Part shown: in pieces, positions 59,404 through 64,000 of the stretch | Numbering within the stretch: the first letter of the stretch is position 1 | Layout: every line of letters begins with the position of its first letter | Origin: Miltoncostaea sp963703045 | GTDB taxonomy: Bacteria > Actinomycetota > Thermoleophilia > Miltoncostaeales > Miltoncostaeaceae | Length of the DNA stretch: 64,000 nucleotides | Direction of reading: 5' to 3' | Assembly (NCBI GenBank): GCA_963703045.1 | Contig: OY969782.1 | Location: forward strand, 124,001-188,000 | Notes under the pieces: generated by a model | Seen by the model: only the letters and a program-made list of their open reading frames with translations | Database searches by the model: none | What the model was told of the DNA's origin: nothing | Made by a program: the position numbers and the translations under genes

Positions 59404-61197
59404 TCAGGCGATCGCGGCGGGGGCGAGCGCTCCGTGCGGATCGGGCGCCGGCAGCGTCTGCATCAGGTGCGCCAGGTCCGGCGCGAGCGGCAGGAAGGCG
59501 GCGACGAGGGCGGGGTCGAAGTGCGAGCCCGCCAGGGACTCCATCTCGGCCAGCGCGTCCGCGAGCGACCAGCTCTGCTTGTAGGGGCGCGAGGACAGGA
59601 GCGCGTCGAAGACGTCGCAGACCGCCGCGATGCGTCCCGGCAGGGGGATCTGCTCGCCCATGAGACCGGCGGGGTAGCCGGTGCCGTCCCAGCGCTCGTG
59701 GTGTGTGAGCGCGATGGTCTCCGCCAGCCGGATGAGCGGCGAGGACGAGCCGGCGAGGATCGTCGCGCCGATCGAGGTGTGGAGGCGCATGGTCTCGAGC
59801 TCGTCGTGGTCGAGGCGTCCCGGCTTCAGCAGCACGGCGTCGGGGACGCCGATCTTGCCGACGTCGTGGAGCACGGCCGCGTGGCGCAGCTCCTCGGCCT
59901 CGGCCTCGCTCATGCCGACGGCCCGCCCGAGGGCCTCGCACATGCGCGACATGCGCTCGATGTGCACCCCGGTGTCGCCGTCGCGCGACTCGGCCGCCTG
60001 CGCGAGGCGGCCGACGATCTCGAGCTGCGTCTCGCGCAGCTGGGCCGTGCGCATGCGCACCCGCTCCTCGAGGATCTCGTTCTCGCCGCTGACGCGCCGC
60101 CTCTCGCGGCTCACGAGCCAGTAGCTGATCCCGAGGTTCGCCACCGCTCCGATGGCACAGGCCGCGAGCGGCGCGACCATCGTCAGGACGGTGCCGCGGT
60201 CGAACGCGACGACCGCGGCCGCGGCGTAGACCGCGCCGAGCGCGAGGGCCACGCCGGCGGCCGCACGGGCGTCGAGTCGCAGGCCGACGGCGGGGGCCGC
60301 GGCGCCCAGCAGGGCGACCGCCAGCAGGGCGGCCCACGCAGGGGCGTCACGCAGCGGGAAACCGTGCAGCGCCGTCCAGATCGCATTGGCCTGGACCTCG
60401 GGGCCCGCCATCGAGCGGTCCCCGACCGTCGGGGTGGCGTGGACGTCCTGCAGGCTCGGCGCCGACGCGCCGACCACGACGACCCGGCCCCGGATCAGGT
60501 CCGCCGGCACGCGCCCCGCGATCAGGTCGGAGAACGGCACGGTCGGGATCGTCCCGGGCGGACCCCGGTAGTCGATGAGCGCGCCCCCGCCCGCGAAACG
60601 GGCCGCCTCGGGGCGGGTGCCGGTCACGTTCGTGGCGGTCCTCACGGCGATCGTGTCGAGTCCGCCGATCGACCTCTGCACCCGCCGGATGACGCCGCCG
60701 GCCGAGGTCGGGAGGTTCGCGGCGGCGCCGAAGGCCTCCGCGGCGGCGAGGTTCTCGTCGCCCCCGAGGATGTTCGTCGTGCCGCCCGCGCCCACCTCGC
60801 TCGTGGCGAGGACGACGCCGCCGGCGCGCGCGACCGCGTCGTAGAGCGCCAGGTCCTCCCGGGGCACGGTCTGCTCGGTGAACTGCACGTCGTAGACGAT
60901 GGTCCGCGCCCCCGCCAGGCGGAGGCGGTCAACCGCCCGCGCGTGGAGCGAGCGGGGAAAGGGCCAGCTCACACCGAGCTCCGAGAACGTGGTGTCGTCG
61001 ATCGCGACGACCATCACGTCGGTCGGCACGGACGGGTCGCGCAGGGCGAACCGCAGGTCGACGGAGGCGTTGTCGGCGCGGCCGAGCACGCCGAGCGCGT
61101 CCGCCGCGACGGCGATGCCCACGGCCAGGACGGCGGCGAGCAGGGCGGCGAGCACGCGGGAGCGCCGCGCCACGCCGGCGGGGCGGGATGGGGCCAT
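59404..61197 (-). CDS. CHASE2-HD-GYP membrane protein, putative c-di-GMP phosphodiesterase
   Basis: 597 residues. A first hydrophobic helix precedes an extracytoplasmic CHASE2 sensor (about 40-290: ADNASVDLRFALRDPS, MVVAIDDTTFSELG, WPFPRSLHARAVDRL, GRVVVVGASAPSLQD). Three hydrophobic helices (about 290-365) and a coiled segment follow. The C-terminal HD-GYP domain (about 395-580) has HAAVLHDVGKIGVPDAVLLKPGRLD, LHTSIGATIL and ALTHHERWDGTGYPAGLMGEQIPL, with HD and GYP intact. It should hydrolyse c-di-GMP in response to an external signal, and is the only turnover enzyme for that messenger seen in the window. Confidence 0.92.
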   Translation of the reverse strand: MAPSRPAGVARRSRVLAALLAAVLAVGIAVAADALGVLGRADNASVDLRFALRDPSVPTDVMVVAIDDTTFSELGVSWPFPRSLHARAVDRLRLAGARTIVYDVQFTEQTVPREDLALYDAVARAGGVVLATSEVGAGGTTNILGGDENLAAAEAFGAAANLPTSAGGVIRRVQRSIGGLDTIAVRTATNVTGTRPEAARFAGGGALIDYRGPPGTIPTVPFSDLIAGRVPADLIRGRVVVVGASAPSLQDVHATPTVGDRSMAGPEVQANAIWTALHGFPLRDAPAWAALLAVALLGAAAPAVGLRLDARAAAGVALALGAVYAAAAVVAFDRGTVLTMVAPLAACAIGAVANLGISYWLVSRERRRVSGENEILEERVRMRTAQLRETQLEIVGRLAQAAESRDGDTGVHIERMSRMCEALGRAVGMSEAEAEELRHAAVLHDVGKIGVPDAVLLKPGRLDHDELETMRLHTSIGATILAGSSSPLIRLAETIALTHHERWDGTGYPAGLMGEQIPLPGRIAAVCDVFDALLSSRPYKQSWSLADALAEMESLAGSHFDPALVAAFLPLAPDLAHLMQTLPAPDPHGALAPAAIA

Positions 61198-61272
61198 GGG
61201 AAGTGCTTCGGCGGGCGGACGGCGGGGCTTGACCCGCCGGCGCCCGGGTGCCCGGTGCCCTGCCGCGCGCGG

Positions 61273-61302
61273 TTGACAGCGGCCTGCTCGTGACTGTAGT
61301 CA
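61273..61302 (+). promoter_or_regulatory. Promoter with perfect -35 and palindrome over the -10
   Basis: TTGACA (61273-61278) is the only consensus -35 noticed in the window. TGTAGT (61295-61300) gives 16-bp spacing. The -10 lies inside the perfect 12-bp palindrome TGACTGTAGTCA (61291-61302), a possible operator. The leader is about 35 nt and has GAGGAG before ATG 61342. Confidence 0.65.
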
Positions 61303-61341
61303 CATTCCGTTCACCCGATCACCCGACGAGGAGCAGGACAC

Positions 61342-62532
61342 ATGCACCGATCCCGGACGATCCTCGCCGCGGCGGTCGCCGGCGCGTTGATGACCACGGG
61401 GGTCGCCAACGCGGCGATCACGCCCTCGCGGGACGCCCTCGCGGTCGCGCGGGCGATGACCCAGACGCCCGGCATCGTCACGTCGGCGGCGTTCGTCCAG
61501 CTCCCGCCGAACGGCAGCCCGGCGGCGATCTCGACGACGCCGCTCGGTGGGTTCCCGCGCAGCGGTGGCTCCTACGTGATCCTCGGGTCGGGCGACGTCC
61601 TCAAGGCGGACTCGCCGAACAACAGCGGCGACCTGACCACCGACAACGCGGGCCCGGACGTGCGCGGCGCGCGCGACGTCGTGACGCTGCGCATCGATCT
61701 GAGGGTCCCGGCCGGCGCCCGCTGCCTCTCGCTCCGGTCGCGCTTCTACTCGGAGGAGCTGCCCGAGTTCGTGGGCTCGATCTACAACGACGCGTTCATC
61801 GCCGAGCTCGACAGGACCACCTGGGACGCCTCCGGGACGGGCAACCCCTCGATCGTCGCGCCCGACAACTTCGCCAAGGACGAGCTCGGGCGCAACATCT
61901 CGGTCAACGGTGCCGGGGTCGCCGGCGTCTCGGCCGGGCTGTCGTCGGGCACGACCTACGACGGCGCCACGCGCGTGCTGCGCGCGTCCACGCCGATCAC
62001 GCCCGGCGCGCACTCGCTGTACCTGACGATCTTCGACCAGGGCGATGTGCTCTTCGACTCGGCGGTGTTCCTCGACCGCCTGTCGGTCAACTCCCAGTCG
62101 CCCTGCACCGCGGGCCTGGCCGCCGACCTGAGCCCCGGCGCGCCGACCGGCGCCTTCGCCCTGCCCAACGGCCGCGTCTCGGTGCCCGTCAGCCGGCTCT
62201 TCCTGCCGAGCCGTCTGCGCATCAACTCGCCGAAGTACCTCCGCACCTCCGACGGCCGCGTCCGCCTCTCGGCGAGCGTCAGCGACAACTTCGGGTTCCT
62301 GGTCCGCCAGGCCCGGTTCACCGTCCGCAGCGTGCCGGCCGGCCTCGTGCGGCCCGCCGCCACGCTGACGAAGGTCGACGGCGAGGCGACCGTCAACCTG
62401 AGGCCCACGGCGCGCCTGCGCGCGCGCGGGGCGGGCTTCGTCGACACGTACATCTGCGCCCGCAAGAACCGCGAGCTCGAGACCCGCGGCATCTCGCTCT
62501 GCCGGCTCTCGCGCTTCTTCTACCGGCCCTGA
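61342..62532 (+). CDS. Secreted choice-of-anchor L-like protein
   Basis: 396 residues with a clear signal peptide (RSRTILAAAVAGALMTTGVANA, cleavage near 24). The first two thirds resemble choice-of-anchor L domains: AMTQTPGIVTSAAFVQ, VILGSGDVLKADSPNN, DVVTLRIDLRVPAGARCLSLRSRFYSEELPEFVGS (in parts), YNDAFIAEL, and LYLTIFDQGDVLFDSAVFLDRL. A beta-rich C-terminal domain follows. The first third is followed by no sortase motif, so attachment is by an unknown route or the protein is released. Adjacent strong promoter. Confidence 0.8.
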   Translation: MHRSRTILAAAVAGALMTTGVANAAITPSRDALAVARAMTQTPGIVTSAAFVQLPPNGSPAAISTTPLGGFPRSGGSYVILGSGDVLKADSPNNSGDLTTDNAGPDVRGARDVVTLRIDLRVPAGARCLSLRSRFYSEELPEFVGSIYNDAFIAELDRTTWDASGTGNPSIVAPDNFAKDELGRNISVNGAGVAGVSAGLSSGTTYDGATRVLRASTPITPGAHSLYLTIFDQGDVLFDSAVFLDRLSVNSQSPCTAGLAADLSPGAPTGAFALPNGRVSVPVSRLFLPSRLRINSPKYLRTSDGRVRLSASVSDNFGFLVRQARFTVRSVPAGLVRPAATLTKVDGEATVNLRPTARLRARGAGFVDTYICARKNRELETRGISLCRLSRFFYRP

Positions 62533-62544
62533 TCGCGCGGTGAG

Positions 62545-62575
62545 GCGGGACGCCGGGCACCCCCCGGCGTCCCGC
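62545..62575. terminator. Bidirectional terminator, perfect 13-bp stem
   Basis: GCGGGACGCCGGG (62545-62557), 5-nt loop, CCCGGCGTCCCGC (62563-62575), 12 bp after the stop at 62532. A second, smaller hairpin (GGGCGCC 62583-62589 with GGCGCCC 62594-62600) follows just before the convergent stop at 62606. Confidence 0.8.
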
Positions 62576-62605
62576 GAGCCGCGGGCGCCGGGAGGCGCCC
62601 ACGCC

Positions 62606-63487
62606 TCAGGGCTCGGTGTGCTCGCTCCCGCGCCGCTCGATCGCGGCGATCTCCGGTGTGGGCGCGGGCACGCCCGGCCGGGAGCCGTCGGCATCGGCGA
62701 GGGCCTGTAGTTCGGGAGTCGGGGCCGGCGCCGTCTGGCGGTCCCGTACCGCCTCACGCGCCGCGATCCATCGGGCGGCGTCGCCGAAGTGACGGCGGGC
62801 GGCCTCCATCTGCCCGTCGCCGGGCTCGAGACCGGGCTCGACCGCCGGCGCCTCGCGGACCATGTCCGGCGGGTACGGGATGCTCAGCCCCCAGGCGACC
62901 GACTCGACCGGCATGGCGGGGATCGGCACGAGATGGCTCGCGTCCGACCCACCCACGCCGACCGCGATCGCCGTGACCATGTGGGTGTCGAGATCGACGA
63001 AGGCGTCCCGCACATCCCCGATCGGCTCGCCGAGCGTGTCGGTGACCCGCGCCTGGGTGGCCGCGACCAGCGAGGTCACCCGGCGGGCGCCCGGCCGGTG
63101 GCCACGCGCCCGCGCGACGGCGGCCAGGCCGTCCAGGTCGGCGGTCGGGTCGCCGGCGATGCCCGTCGAGATGTCGTGGTCGATCCTCAGCGTCACGCGG
63201 GTGCGGTCGGCGCTCACGGCCTCGAGGGTGATCACGCCGGAGTACACGACCTCGTCGCGCGACGTCCATGCGACCGACACGTCGGCGATCTCCTCGGTGA
63301 GCACCCCCGTCCAGCCCGTGCGTCCGCCGGCGGCCTCGGCGACGAACTCCACGGTGCCGTCGTCGCGCTCGCGGACATCGGCCACCCCGTGCAGGAACGC
63401 CGGGAACATCGCGGGATCGGAGACGATGGCGTAGGCGTCCGTCACCGGCACGTCCACGACGATGGCCCTCTCGGAGGAGGTGATCAT
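62606..63487 (-). CDS. SRPBCC (cyclase/dehydrase-like) protein with PRC-barrel-like domain
   Basis: 293 residues. The N-terminal half is an SRPBCC lipid-binding-like fold: RAIVVDVPVTDAYAIVSDPAMFPAFLHGV, VRERDDGTVEFVAE and RVTLRIDHDIS, of the Coq10/polyketide-cyclase group. A segment at about 135-200 (VTSLVAATQARVTDTLGEPIGDVRDAFVDLD, in parts, then TAIAVGVGG) resembles a PRC barrel. The Pro/Glu-rich tail is disordered. The combination is seen in actinobacterial stress-type proteins, but the function is unknown. Leaderless-type start: TAGTGT 7 nt before ATG 63487. Confidence 0.7.
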   Translation of the reverse strand: MITSSERAIVVDVPVTDAYAIVSDPAMFPAFLHGVADVRERDDGTVEFVAEAAGGRTGWTGVLTEEIADVSVAWTSRDEVVYSGVITLEAVSADRTRVTLRIDHDISTGIAGDPTADLDGLAAVARARGHRPGARRVTSLVAATQARVTDTLGEPIGDVRDAFVDLDTHMVTAIAVGVGGSDASHLVPIPAMPVESVAWGLSIPYPPDMVREAPAVEPGLEPGDGQMEAARRHFGDAARWIAAREAVRDRQTAPAPTPELQALADADGSRPGVPAPTPEIAAIERRGSEHTEP

Positions 63488-63494
63488 CCCGGCG

Positions 63495-63500
63495 ACACTA
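63495..63500 (-). promoter_or_regulatory. -10 element TAGTGT for leaderless start at 63487
   Basis: On the minus strand TAGTGT is followed by 7 nt and ATG 63487; no Shine-Dalgarno sequence is present. Confidence 0.6.
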
Positions 63501-63532
63501 GCGGAGTACCCCGCGAGCGCCGCCCGAGCCCG

Positions 63533-64000
63533 TCACCGGCCGCTCTCCGGCGTGCGGCCGAGACGCAGGGCGGTGCCGCTCTGCGTCACCGCGACGACCT
63601 GCTCCCCGGTCACGGCGAGCGCGGCCGGACGGCCGGGCGTCAACCACGAGCCGATGACCGCGCCGGTCGCCGCGTCCAGCTCGACGACGTTGCGCCCGGC
63701 GGCGTCGGCCGCCCACGCCGAACCTCCCCCCACGGCGATGTCGACCGGACCCTTGCCCACCCGTGCGCAGACGCCGGGGCCCGGTCCGACGGGCGCGCGC
63801 AGGACGCCGTCGGGGCAGCCGTTCGCGACCCACACGGCGCCGAGGCCCACCGCGATCGCCGTGGGCCCCGCCGGCGCGGCCCGCCGGCCGGTCACCCGGC
63901 CGGTGGTCGGATCGCGTCGCGTCACCAGGCCCCTGCCGCCGTCCTGCCGCGACAGCACCCAGACCGAGCCGTACCCCGCGGCGACGTCGATGGCCCCCGG
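63533..64000 (-). CDS. Beta-propeller protein (YncE/Vgb-like repeats), 5' end outside window
   Basis: The visible C-terminal 155 codons contain three or four repeats of the type AIDVAAGYGSVWVLSR, AIAVGLGAVWVANG, DIAVGGGSAWAADA and ALAVTGEQVVAVTQ, each followed by a charged linker such as DPTTGRVTG or DAATGAVIGS. This periodicity of about 40 residues is that of a six- or seven-bladed propeller as in virginiamycin-B-lyase-like or surface YncE-like proteins. The start and any signal peptide lie beyond the window edge. Confidence 0.75.
   Translation of the reverse strand, partial: PGAIDVAAGYGSVWVLSRQDGGRGLVTRRDPTTGRVTGRRAAPAGPTAIAVGLGAVWVANGCPDGVLRAPVGPGPGVCARVGKGPVDIAVGGGSAWAADAAGRNVVELDAATGAVIGSWLTPGRPAALAVTGEQVVAVTQSGTALRLGRTPESGR

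Overview
The window is very GC-rich chromosomal DNA of a Gram-positive-type actinobacterium. The best guess is a deep-branching lineage such as class Thermoleophilia (Solirubrobacterales-like) or a relative. This rests on gene content (SepF, polyphosphate glucokinase, a single-motif RsiG-like anti-sigma protein, a GarA/FtsR-like gene pair, archaeal-type ProRS, MurA with Asp at the Cys115 position) and on frequent GTG starts. The assignment is an inference; no phylogeny could be run. Almost everything is housekeeping and chromosomal. I saw no phage, insertion sequence, CRISPR array or conjugative gene.

Layout. 1-1931: the 3' part of a 23S rRNA gene, 5S rRNA and a terminator hairpin. 2285-5135: FAD oxidoreductase, xseA, xseB. 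5184-13499: PLP enzyme, murA and a tightly overlapped histidine operon hisZ-G-D-B-H-A-F, followed by ridA. 14247-20343: a frameshifted CCA-type nucleotidyltransferase, pgeF, yggS, sepF, proC, yggT, yggU, lspA and rluD. 20559-31466: rpsB-tsf-pyrH-frr-uppS-cdsA, an M42 peptidase, a convergent DipZ-like gene, then dxr-rseP-ispG. 31467-36516: proS and a divergent tRNA-Pro, then pgsA-rsiG-FHA-merR(ftsR-like)-apt-ppgK. 36467-48077: cell-wall (RlpA-like), M32 peptidase, lipoprotein, ferritin, GNAT, PilZ, secreted subtilase, DnaJ-like protein, RodZ-like protein, RF3 and a methyltransferase. 48029-53141: two MerA/Lpd-like flavoproteins around a VTT membrane protein and a CDP-alcohol phosphotransferase. 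53172-64000: an unassigned radical SAM protein, a four-gene ABC importer of YnjBCD type, HAD hydrolase, CHASE2-HD-GYP protein, secreted choice-of-anchor-like protein, SRPBCC/PRC-like protein and a partial beta-propeller.

Three themes run through the region. First, transcription architecture: at least 14 genes that are not translationally coupled have a TANNNT hexamer 6-9 nt before the start codon and no Shine-Dalgarno sequence, which is the signature of leaderless mRNA. Inside operons, coupling by 4-bp GTGA overlaps dominates. Second, cyclic-di-GMP: an RsiG-like protein, a PilZ domain and an HD-GYP phosphodiesterase all lie in this window. Third, four apparent single-base indels in short homopolymers break three otherwise intact genes (two in the CCA gene, one in PilZ, one in a methyltransferase), which looks like sequencing error rather than gene decay.

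Long open frames on the opposite strand are common because of GC bias. They were ignored unless they carried recognisable protein features or start signals.
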